The position numbers and the translations under genes were made by a program. Below the pieces are notes generated by a model. It made no database searches and was not told the origin of the DNA. It worked only from the letters and a program-made list of their open reading frames with translations. This document shows positions 1 to 5,152 of a DNA stretch of 5,152 nucleotides, piece by piece; position 1 is the stretch's first letter; each line of letters opens with the position of its first letter. Source of the DNA: Candidatus Woesearchaeota archaeon (GTDB taxonomy: Archaea; Nanobdellota; Nanobdellia; Woesearchaeales; UBA525); contig RFKA01000114.1 of NCBI GenBank assembly GCA_003694385.1, positions 1-5,152 of the forward strand, given 5' to 3'.

Positions 1-98
1 ACCTGTGAGGTCTGTGAAGCGTGTTGCGAAGGCTAAGTCTGTGAAGAAGAAAGTTGTGAAGCGCGCTACGAGGGCTAAGAAAAAAGTTGTGAAGAAGG
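1..98 (+). repeat. Direct repeat copy 1, inside the basic-protein gene
   Basis: Bases 1-81 are identical to 181-261. The match extends to 98 with two A/G differences, at 82 and 85, both in Lys codons and silent. The 180-bp period is exactly 60 codons, so the duplication keeps the frame. The copy begins at the window edge, so its true left boundary and any further copies upstream are not visible. Confidence 0.95.
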
Positions 99-445
99 CT
101 AAGGCTGTGAAGAAGTCTGTGAAAAAGAAGCCGCGCGTTGTGAAGGCAAAGGCGAAGGCTAAGAAGGTTGTGAAGAAGAGACCTGTGAGGTCTGTGAAGC
201 GTGTTGCGAAGGCTAAGTCTGTGAAGAAGAAAGTTGTGAAGCGCGCTACGAGGGCTAAGAAGAAGGTTGTGAAGAAGGTCAAGAAGAAGGCTAAGCCTGT
301 GAAGAGGAAGGCTAAGTCTGTGAAGAAACCTGTGAAGAGAGCTAAGAAGTCAGCGCACCCCACCAAGCGAGCAGCGAAGAAGCCTGCTCGATCAAGTGTC
401 GGCCAGCGCCTCAAGAAAGCCCTTAAGAGGCTCACGAAGCGATAA
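2..445 (+). CDS. Lys/Val/Ala-rich histone H1-like basic repeat protein, 3' part (5' end outside window)
   Basis: The reading frame is open from the first complete codon (CCT, Pro) to TAA at 443-445, giving 147 visible residues. The GTG at 5-7 is not the start: the same Arg-Pro-Val-Arg-Ser-Val context recurs internally 60 codons later, so the gene should begin upstream. About half the residues are Lys or Arg (73 of 146 from the Val at 5-7). There is no Asp, Glu, Phe, Tyr or Trp. The body is built from short units such as SVKK, KVVKK and AKAK, with a 60-residue higher-order repeat. The last ~35 residues are less repetitive, contain the only His, and end in SVGQRLKKALKRLTKR, which could form a basic amphipathic helix. 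Such composition is typical of histone H1-tail-like, nucleoid-associated or other nucleic-acid-binding proteins; that role is inferred from composition alone. Low-complexity proteins of this kind converge easily, so orthology cannot be claimed. Confidence 0.8.
   Translation, partial: PVRSVKRVAKAKSVKKKVVKRATRAKKKVVKKAKAVKKSVKKKPRVVKAKAKAKKVVKKRPVRSVKRVAKAKSVKKKVVKRATRAKKKVVKKVKKKAKPVKRKAKSVKKPVKRAKKSAHPTKRAAKKPARSSVGQRLKKALKRLTKR
181..278 (+). repeat. Direct repeat copy 2, inside the basic-protein gene
   Basis: This is the second copy of the unit at 1-98. It encodes the stretch from PVRSVKRVAKAK through the RATRAKKK motif to VVKK. Beyond 278 the sequence departs from copy 1 but stays Lys-rich. 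Near-perfect nucleotide identity, including silent positions, points to a recent duplication or to gene conversion between copies, rather than old repeats held alike by protein selection. Confidence 0.95.
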
Positions 446-448
446 ACC

Positions 449-455
449 TTTTAAA
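449..455 (+). promoter_or_regulatory. Candidate archaeal TATA box for thrS
   Basis: TTTTAAA sits just after the stop of the basic-protein gene, preceded by an A-rich stretch (ATAAACC) in the BRE position. In a GC-rich setting this AT block is conspicuous. A start site about 25 bases downstream would fall near 477, leaving a leader of roughly 45 nt before the thrS ATG, compatible with the ribosome binding site there. It is only a partial match to the archaeal box A consensus. Co-transcription with the upstream basic-protein gene cannot be excluded. Confidence 0.4.
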
Positions 456-460
456 CGCTC

Positions 461-467
461 GTTTTCT
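461..467 (+). terminator. Possible weak T-tract terminator after the basic-protein gene
   Basis: A short T run (GTTTTCT) lies 17-20 bases after the TAA of the basic-protein gene. It overlaps a small inverted repeat, AAACG-CT-CGTTT, at 453-464. Archaeal termination often uses only oligo-T on the non-template strand, so this is possible, but four Ts is weak and the inverted repeat may be chance. Read-through into thrS is an equally good reading. Confidence 0.2.
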
Positions 468-512
468 CCACAGTATCGGATGTCTGGCACCACGCATCCT
501 TTGTATCGATGT

Positions 513-519
513 AGGTGAT
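513..519 (+). promoter_or_regulatory. Ribosome binding site of thrS (AGGTGAT); decides the start codon
   Basis: AGGTGAT is a seven-base complement to the conserved archaeal 16S rRNA 3' end (AUCACCUCC). It ends four bases before the ATG at 524. It overlaps the in-frame GTG at 515 and abuts an out-of-frame ATG at 520, neither of which it could serve at a normal spacing. It therefore selects 524 as the start. Confidence 0.8.
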
Positions 520-523
520 ATGT

Positions 524-2422
524 ATGATCACGATAACATTCCCCGATGGGAGCACGAAACGTTTCCCGAAGGGGAGCACGCCGCGCACAATCGCGGAGAG
601 CATTAGTTCAGGACTCGCACAAGCAGTCATCGCAGCAAAAGCAGACGACAAACTCATCGACCTCACAACCCCCCTCGAGCACGATACGAAACTCACACTT
701 CTCAAGCCGACGGACAAAGAAGGGCTCGAGGTGCTCAGGCACAGCTGTGCCCACCTCTTAGCACACGCGGTGAAGCGCCTCTACCCCGGAGCGCTCCCGA
801 CAATCGGCCCGCCCATCGAGAACGGCTTCTACTATGACTTCGCGAACCTTCCCATCAAGGAAGGAGACCTTGAGAAGCTCGAGCAAGAGATGCGTCGCAT
901 TGCAAAGGAGGGAATCCCTGCCGAGCGTATCGAACACCACGATAAAGCTGAAGCTCTCGCCGCATACAAAGACAACCCCTACAAGGTCGAGATGATACAG
1001 GAGTTGGGGGAGGGCGCGAGCAGCTACCGCCATGGCGACTTCCAAGATCTCTGTCGAGGACCGCACGTCCCGAACAGTAAGTTCTTCACGAAGGCTGGCT
1101 TCAAGCTCGATAAGCTTGCGGGGGCCTACTGGCGGGGCAAGAGTGAGAACGCGATGCTCACGCGCATCTATGGCTTGTGCTTCGCGACGAAGAAAGAGCT
1201 CGACGCATTCCTCAAGCTGAGAGAAGAAGCAGAGAAGCGCGATCACCGGAAGCTTGGGCAGCAGTTGAAGCTCTTTAGCATGCATGAAGAAGCGCCCGGC
1301 ATGCCCTTCTTCCACGACAATGGGTACTATCTTTTCCGAAAGCTCACTGAGTTCATGGTTGAAGAGATGGAACGGCTTGACTATAAATTCCTCAGGACGC
1401 CACTCATTCTCGATAAGCAGCTCTGGCTGCAGTCGGGGCACTGGGCGCACTACAAAGAAAACATGTACTTCTCAAAGATAGACGAGCATGACGTCGCCGT
1501 GAAACCGATGAATTGCCCGGGTCACATCCTCGTCTACAAGAACGAACACCACAGTTACCGGGAGTTGCCAATTAAGGCTGGCGAGTTCGGCATCGTGCAC
1601 CGCCACGAACTCAGCGGGGTGCTCTCAGGGCTCTTCCGCGTCCGCTGCTTCACCCAGGATGATGCGCACATCTTCTGCACGAAAGAACAGATTGGAGAGC
1701 AGATAGAAGAACTCATTGACCTCGTGCACCGCGTGTACAGTGCCTTCGGGTTCTCTTATGCCGTCGAGCTCTCAACGAAGCCCGAGAAAGCGATGGGTGA
1801 TGAGCGGCTCTGGGAGCTCGCCGAGAAGAGCCTTGCCGAAGCCCTCAAGAAGAAAAAGCTCGCCTTCCAAATCAATGAGGGTGACGGCGCGTTCTACGGC
1901 CCGAAGATTGACTTCCATGTACGCGACGCTCTCGGGAGGAGTTGGCAGTGCGGCACGATCCAGCTCGACTTCAGCATGCCGGAGAAGTTCGACCTCAGCT
2001 ATGAAGGCTCCGACGGGCAAAAACACCGTCCCGTCATGATTCACCGCGCAATCTACGGGAGCCTCGAGCGCTTCATCGGCATTCTCATTGAGCACTATGC
2101 GGGGAAGTTCCCGTTATGGCTCAGCCCCGAGCCAGTGCGTGTGCTCCCGATTGCTGACCGCCACGTCGCGTATGCCGAGGAAGTCGTGCAGGAATTCCGC
2201 TCGCAGGGCATCCGTGCGCGACTCGATAAGCGTCCCGAGACGACGAGTAAGAAAGTGCGTGAGGCGCAACTCGCCCAAGTAAACTACATCCTCGTCGTCG
2301 GTGATCAAGAGCTCGCCGCGGGAACGGTGAGTGTGCGGACGCGCGACGGCAAAGTGCAGGGTGCGAAGAAGCTCTCACTCTTCGTTGAAGAAGTGAAGAA
2401 AGCAGTTATCGAGCGGCACTAG
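524..2422 (+). CDS. thrS: Threonyl-tRNA synthetase, bacterial type (EC 6.1.1.3)
   Basis: This is a complete class II synthetase of 632 residues, close to the ~640 of bacterial ThrRS. It charges tRNA-Thr in the cytoplasm. An N-terminal TGS domain (about 1-62, starting MITITFPDGS) is followed by the bacterial N2 editing domain with the H-x3-H pair in HSCAH (His73, His77) and the matching Cys177 and His181 in LCRGPH. These residues hydrolyse mischarged Ser-tRNA-Thr. The catalytic core (about 240-530) has the zinc ligands Cys331 (MNCPGH), His382 (QDDAH) and His507 (MIHRAIYGS), the motif 2 arginine in FRVRCFTQDD, and motif 3 in GSLERFIGILIEHYAG. The anticodon-binding domain follows FPLWLSP (about 530-632). 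All key residues are present, so it should be active in both charging and editing. The ATG at 524 is preferred over GTG 515 because of the AGGTGAT site and because it begins directly at the TGS domain. Many archaea instead carry a ThrRS with a different, D-Tyr-deacylase-like editing domain. Confidence 0.97.
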   Translation: MITITFPDGSTKRFPKGSTPRTIAESISSGLAQAVIAAKADDKLIDLTTPLEHDTKLTLLKPTDKEGLEVLRHSCAHLLAHAVKRLYPGALPTIGPPIENGFYYDFANLPIKEGDLEKLEQEMRRIAKEGIPAERIEHHDKAEALAAYKDNPYKVEMIQELGEGASSYRHGDFQDLCRGPHVPNSKFFTKAGFKLDKLAGAYWRGKSENAMLTRIYGLCFATKKELDAFLKLREEAEKRDHRKLGQQLKLFSMHEEAPGMPFFHDNGYYLFRKLTEFMVEEMERLDYKFLRTPLILDKQLWLQSGHWAHYKENMYFSKIDEHDVAVKPMNCPGHILVYKNEHHSYRELPIKAGEFGIVHRHELSGVLSGLFRVRCFTQDDAHIFCTKEQIGEQIEELIDLVHRVYSAFGFSYAVELSTKPEKAMGDERLWELAEKSLAEALKKKKLAFQINEGDGAFYGPKIDFHVRDALGRSWQCGTIQLDFSMPEKFDLSYEGSDGQKHRPVMIHRAIYGSLERFIGILIEHYAGKFPLWLSPEPVRVLPIADRHVAYAEEVVQEFRSQGIRARLDKRPETTSKKVREAQLAQVNYILVVGDQELAAGTVSVRTRDGKVQGAKKLSLFVEEVKKAVIERH

Positions 2423-2670
2423 TCTTCGGGGTCGTACTCGTCCTCTTCGTCCTCGAAGGGGTCCTCGACAGGCTCTCGCTTCTTACGCCTTCGCTTCTTG
2501 AACGCGTTCTCGTACGCGTCGTGCTCGAATTTCTCTTCGCGCTCAGCTTCCGTCTCGTACCCCTGGACGAACCCCTCCTCCCAGTCATCCATCTCGTCGT
2601 TGTCAACGAGGCTGCTCCGCGCCTCGGAACCGGCATAGATGTTCTGTTCCTGCTCTTCCGGGTTACCCAT
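2419..2670 (-). CDS. Small acidic protein of unknown function with a basic octamer
   Basis: The 83-residue frame runs from ATG (2668-2670) to TAG (2419-2421). I do not recognise a family. It is highly charged: 31 Asp/Glu and 11 Lys/Arg. Eight of the basic residues are consecutive, KKRRRKKR at 58-65, followed by an acidic, Pro-containing tail (EPVEDPFEDEEDEYDPED). The middle (about 25-57) is mixed acidic with aromatics (DDWEEGF, FVQGYETE, FEHDAYENAF) and could be helical. There is no signal peptide, membrane segment or Cys. The alternative minus frame over the same bases is an Arg/Ser/Thr-rich string typical of a shadow, whereas this one looks protein-like. It lies 27 bases after the lhr stop, on the same strand and in the same frame. 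No ribosome binding site stands at normal distance from the ATG; an AAGGAG at 2692-2697 is 21 bases away. A TATA-like block upstream suggests its own near-leaderless transcript. It may be an acidic partner of a nucleic-acid-binding protein, but that is speculation. Confidence 0.65.
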   Translation of the reverse strand: MGNPEEQEQNIYAGSEARSSLVDNDEMDDWEEGFVQGYETEAEREEKFEHDAYENAFKKRRRKKREPVEDPFEDEEDEYDPED

Positions 2671-2695
2671 ATGGGTGCGAACCGCGCAGAGCTCC

Positions 2696-2707
2696 TTTTA
2701 TATTTTT
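2696..2707 (-). promoter_or_regulatory. Candidate TATA box for the acidic ORF, embedded in the end of lhr
   Basis: On the minus strand the block reads AAAAATATAAAA followed by GG. It contains a TATAAAA core at 2702-2696 with an A-rich flank in the BRE position, isolated in GC-rich DNA. A start site about 25 bases downstream of the core would fall near 2674, a few bases before the ATG at 2670. That would give an almost leaderless mRNA, common in archaea, and would explain the missing ribosome binding site. The block also encodes the last Lys-Ile codons and TAA stop of lhr, and the Lys and Ile codons alone contribute some of the AT richness. Confidence 0.45.
2696..2707 (+). terminator. Possible T-rich terminator for plus-strand transcripts past thrS
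   Basis: The plus strand reads TTTTATATTTTT, the only strong T-rich tract in the ~275 bases after the thrS stop. Archaeal RNA polymerase can stop at such tracts without a hairpin. If used, thrS mRNA would carry a long 3' UTR antisense to the whole acidic ORF. No stem-loop is evident beside it. The tract may owe its composition only to the lhr stop region and the TATA-like element on the other strand. Confidence 0.25.
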
Positions 2708-5151
2708 CTGCGTTTGGCACGCTCTGCCTGGAGGAACTTCACGAGTTCGTCTCTCCAGCTGCGCGGCACGGGCTTCGCGAGGAGCTCATCGACGAAGGCC
2801 CAGAGGCGATCGGCGGGTTCCTCGCCGTCGATGAGGCGCTCAATCTCCTTGCTGAGTTCCGGGTCTAAGCGGCGGGAGACACGGCGGAGCTGGCCGCGAA
2901 GGAGGACGCGCCGTTCTGCTTCGTCGTCGAGCCGCTTATCATAGGGGATGCCGAGCTTGTCAAACACGAGTGTGCGGAGTTCGCGCGGCCACGTCCGCAG
3001 AATCTCCGCTTGGTGTTCGCGTATCGCCGTCTCGACGCGCTGCGGGACCTGCTCTGCTCCTTCAATGAGATCGACAATCGCCTCTTTCGCCGCGACGGGG
3101 ACGCGCGGCAGGTTCCACGCGAGGCGCTTGAGGCGTTCTCGCTCGTCGTCACGCTCGGCGAGGCGTCGCTCTTCATGCTCGCGCCAGAGCCGTTCATAAC
3201 TAAAGGAGAGCCGCGGTCCTTCAGCGTCGCTCTTCTCTCGCCCGGCTTCTCCTATCCTGCGGAGAATCTCTTCGTGCATACGCCTGAGGAACTCTTTTCG
3301 TTCTTCGAGCTTCAGGATGTCGACGTACCCCCAGAGTACAATACTGAATGCGAAGGGGCTGGGAATCGCCGTTGTAATCTCCTCTATTTGCACCGTGCCG
3401 CGTTCTAGCTGCGCAACGACTTCGGTTGCGTTCGGGAGGTCCATGAGGTCTTCGAGCACCTCGCGCCGCGCCTCCTTGAGAATGGGGAACTCGTCATCAA
3501 TGCGCTTCACGGCATTCATGAGGAGTCGCGAACTCATCTGCTGCTTCCCCACACTCTTACTCGCTCCTTTGTACGTGCGGAGAATCATGAGTGCGCGCGC
3601 CGCGCAGTGCCGAAAGCGTCTCCTGAGCACCTCGCTTTTCTCGAGTGCCCGTTGCATGACGAGGCTGAGCTCGTCGGCCTTGAGGAGCGAGAACGCCTTC
3701 CGGACATTGAGGAGTGCCGTGCTGCGGAGCGAGAATCCGTTGTCGCTGATCGTTACCTCAACGTCGCGCCCGTGGAGTTTGCCGAGCACGTAGGCAATTG
3801 CGCGCGAGAGCACATCATTGACGCGGCGCCCGTAGAGGCTGTGCACGATGACGTAGCGTTTGCTCCCCTCACGGAAGTGCTCGATGAGGAGCCGCCGCTC
3901 GTGGGGGATGCGCGCGTAGCGAAACTGTTCAGAGAAGTACTCGTAGACGCTGTTCACGGTGCGCTCATCCGCGTAGAGGTAGTCGCGGATGTAGTCCAGG
4001 CACGCTTTTCTCTTCCATCCTTGACTGAAGAGGTCGTCGAGGTGGCGGCGGAAACGGAGGATCTCTCGGGCGAGGTCGTAGCTGAGCGGGAGCATTTCAC
4101 TCACCCAGTGCGGCACTGTTGGCGGCCGACCCGTGCTCACCTTTACTTGCGCGGTGAGCCCCCTGCTGTAGCGGAACTCGTACGCTTCTCCGCCGAGGAC
4201 GAAGACGTCACCTGGTTTGAGGCGCTCGAGGAAGCCTTCGTCGATTGTACCGATGATTTCCTCGCCGAGCTTCACTTTCACGTTCGTCTCGTCGGGAATG
4301 GTCCCGACGTTCGTGAGGTAGAGGAGCCGCGCGAGTTTCCCGCGACGCCCGATTTCCTGCGTTTCCTTGTCATACCAGATTTTTGCATAGACATTGCGCT
4401 CCTCGAGGCTCACGTAGGCCCCTGAGAGGTACTCGATGACGCTCATGAAATCCTTGTCGCTGAGTGTCGCGTAGCAGTGGCTGCTCTTCACGATGCGCTT
4501 GACCTCCGCTAGTGGCCGCTTTGCCTCGATGGCGAGCCCAAAGATTTGTTGCGCGAGCACGTCGAGCGCGTTGCGTGGTATGTGGATCCGGTCAATCTTG
4601 TGCTCTATCGCTGCTTTGAGGAGGATGCTGCACTCGACCATGTCGTCGCGGTCGAGGACAATGATGCGTCCTTTCGCTGTTTCGTGGAGTTGGTGGCCTG
4701 CGCGCCCGATGCGCTGGAGTGCACGAGCGACGCTCTTAGGGCTACCGAGGAGGACGACGAGGTCGATTGAGCCGATGTCAATGCCGAGCTCGAGGCTCGT
4801 GCTGCAGACGACCGCCTTGAGCTCTCCGCGCTTGAGCCGGTTCTCGATGCTGAAGCGGTGCGTTTTGCTGAGGCTGCCGTGGTGCGCGCCTATGAGTCCT
4901 CGGTGCGGACGTTCTTCGCTTGCCAGGCTGATGTGCCCCTCGCCATCGGTGAGGCTCGTGTATGCGCCCGGGTAGCGTTCTTTAAGTTCGTGCACTACTC
5001 GTTCTGTTGCGCTGCGCGTGTTCGTGAAGATGAGTGTTGTCTTGTGCTTCTGGATGAGTTCGTGGAGGAGTTCATACATCGCGGCTTGCTGCTTCGCGTG
5101 CGACGTGCGCATGATGTCGGGGACTGGGCAGAGCACCTTAAGGTCGTGTTG
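2698..5151 (-). CDS. lhr: Lhr-type superfamily 2 ATP-dependent helicase, C-terminal part (N-terminus outside window)
   Basis: The frame is open to the window edge (QHDLKVLCPVPD...), so the gene starts beyond it and lacks here the first RecA domain with Walker A and DEAD/DEAH boxes. The GTG at 5134-5136 is internal; residue numbers count its Val as 1. The second RecA domain shows TLIFTNTR (34-41), IGAHHGS (82-88), the SLELGIDIG motif V region (114-122) and QRIGRAGH motif VI (141-148). A winged-helix region (about 185-270) and the VGTIPDE...GDVFVLGG...PTVPHW region (277-344) follow. Next comes the Lhr/DEAD-associated domain with VHSLYGRRVND, SDNGF and PSPFAFSIVLWG (about 418-602). These are family landmarks of Lhr, a 3'-5' helicase that unwinds or anneals nucleic acids and is implicated in archaeal DNA repair or RNA metabolism. 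The conserved core ends near 628. The remaining ~185 residues are a charged extension: an Arg/Glu-rich, coiled-coil-like stretch (643-673), then two similar modules (about 684-720 and 763-798), ending in Lys/Arg. The acidic ORF follows 27 bases after the TAA. Confidence 0.93.
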   Translation of the reverse strand, partial: QHDLKVLCPVPDIMRTSHAKQQAAMYELLHELIQKHKTTLIFTNTRSATERVVHELKERYPGAYTSLTDGEGHISLASEERPHRGLIGAHHGSLSKTHRFSIENRLKRGELKAVVCSTSLELGIDIGSIDLVVLLGSPKSVARALQRIGRAGHQLHETAKGRIIVLDRDDMVECSILLKAAIEHKIDRIHIPRNALDVLAQQIFGLAIEAKRPLAEVKRIVKSSHCYATLSDKDFMSVIEYLSGAYVSLEERNVYAKIWYDKETQEIGRRGKLARLLYLTNVGTIPDETNVKVKLGEEIIGTIDEGFLERLKPGDVFVLGGEAYEFRYSRGLTAQVKVSTGRPPTVPHWVSEMLPLSYDLAREILRFRRHLDDLFSQGWKRKACLDYIRDYLYADERTVNSVYEYFSEQFRYARIPHERRLLIEHFREGSKRYVIVHSLYGRRVNDVLSRAIAYVLGKLHGRDVEVTISDNGFSLRSTALLNVRKAFSLLKADELSLVMQRALEKSEVLRRRFRHCAARALMILRTYKGASKSVGKQQMSSRLLMNAVKRIDDEFPILKEARREVLEDLMDLPNATEVVAQLERGTVQIEEITTAIPSPFAFSIVLWGYVDILKLEERKEFLRRMHEEILRRIGEAGREKSDAEGPRLSFSYERLWREHEERRLAERDDERERLKRLAWNLPRVPVAAKEAIVDLIEGAEQVPQRVETAIREHQAEILRTWPRELRTLVFDKLGIPYDKRLDDEAERRVLLRGQLRRVSRRLDPELSKEIERLIDGEEPADRLWAFVDELLAKPVPRSWRDELVKFLQAERAKRRKI
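2743..3087 (-). repeat. Apparent duplicated protein module in the Lhr C-terminal extension
   Basis: Two segments of the extension align by eye. The first (2977-3087) has KEAIVDLIEG, then RTWPREL. The second (2743-2850) has KEIERLIDG, then RSWRDEL. In both, the Gly of LI(E/D)G is exactly 23 residues before the Trp, and Glu-Leu follow at +3 and +4 from the Trp. The copies are diverged at DNA level, so this is an old duplication if real. The region between them (about 721-762) is Arg/Leu/Asp/Glu-rich. No known domain is recognised. Confidence 0.5.
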
Positions 5152-5152
5152 C

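Noticed and set aside
5..7. GTG at 5 as the start of the basic protein
   Set aside because: The codon before it is Pro and the same RPVRSV context occurs internally 60 codons later, so this GTG is an internal Val and the gene starts upstream.
1..278. The 1-98 / 181-278 repeats as a CRISPR array or mobile-element repeats
   Set aside because: The repeats are in-frame coding units of a low-complexity protein with silent differences. The 'spacer' is also Lys-rich coding sequence, and no cas gene or transposase is near.
520..606. Short out-of-frame ORF (ATG 520, 28 codons) overlapping the thrS start, a possible regulatory uORF
   Set aside because: Its ATG directly abuts the AGGTGAT site with zero spacing, so the ribosome should choose the ATG at 524. 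The peptide shows no attenuator-like run of Thr codons.
758..1450. 230-codon open frame on the minus strand opposite thrS
   Set aside because: It is antisense to the conserved editing and catalytic domains of thrS, and its Leu/Glu/Val-rich translation is what the reverse frame of such codons produces.
2406..2720. 104-codon minus-strand frame in a different phase from the acidic ORF
   Set aside because: The translation is an Arg/Ser/Thr-rich string with no fold-like pattern, typical of a frame-shifted shadow. It also overlaps both lhr and thrS ends.
2521..2868. 115-codon plus-strand frame over the acidic ORF and lhr end, with a hydrophobic, membrane-like N-terminus
   Set aside because: The hydrophobic Leu/Val/Phe runs are the reverse complement of Glu/Asp/Lys codons on the other strand. 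It overlaps the end of lhr, and no ribosome binding site or domain supports it.
3607..4425. 272-codon open frame on the plus strand opposite lhr
   Set aside because: It lies wholly antisense to well-conserved Lhr domains. Long antisense frames are expected in GC-rich coding DNA, and its acidic, Val/Glu-rich translation shows no recognisable motif.
5134..5136. GTG at 5136 as the start of the helicase
   Set aside because: The frame stays open to the window edge with family-like residues (DLKVLCPVPD), and a helicase starting here would lack the ATP-binding RecA domain.

Overview
The window looks archaeal, most plausibly from a GC-rich DPANN-type or other uncultured lineage. Three signs support this. 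The large minus-strand gene is an Lhr-family helicase with the archaeal C-terminal architecture. thrS is preceded by an AGGTGAT ribosome binding site, which complements the archaeal 16S 3' end. Short AT-rich blocks stand where archaeal TATA boxes would be expected in otherwise GC-rich DNA. The lineage is an inference, because no rRNA or other marker gene is present.

Layout: (i) 1-445, plus strand: the 3' part of a gene for an extremely basic, Lys/Val/Ala repeat protein resembling a histone H1 tail, with a near-identical ~98-bp direct repeat at a 180-bp period. (ii) 446-523: a short intergenic region with a candidate TATA box and the thrS ribosome binding site. (iii) 524-2422, plus strand: a complete, bacterial-type threonyl-tRNA synthetase with TGS, editing, catalytic and anticodon-binding domains. 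(iv) 2419-2670, minus strand: a small, strongly acidic protein of unknown function whose stop codon shares a CTAG palindrome with the thrS stop. (v) 2698 to the window end, minus strand: the C-terminal ~817 residues of an Lhr-type superfamily 2 helicase. Its first RecA domain lies outside the window, and it carries a charged C-terminal extension containing an apparent duplicated module.

The plus-strand pair and the minus-strand pair converge at 2419-2422. The functions present are basic information processing: nucleoid or nucleic-acid binding, tRNA charging, and nucleic-acid remodelling. No mobile element, CRISPR array, structural RNA gene or defence island is seen. The less ordinary parts are the helicase extension, the acidic ORF with a candidate embedded promoter and almost no leader, and the repeat-driven basic protein.
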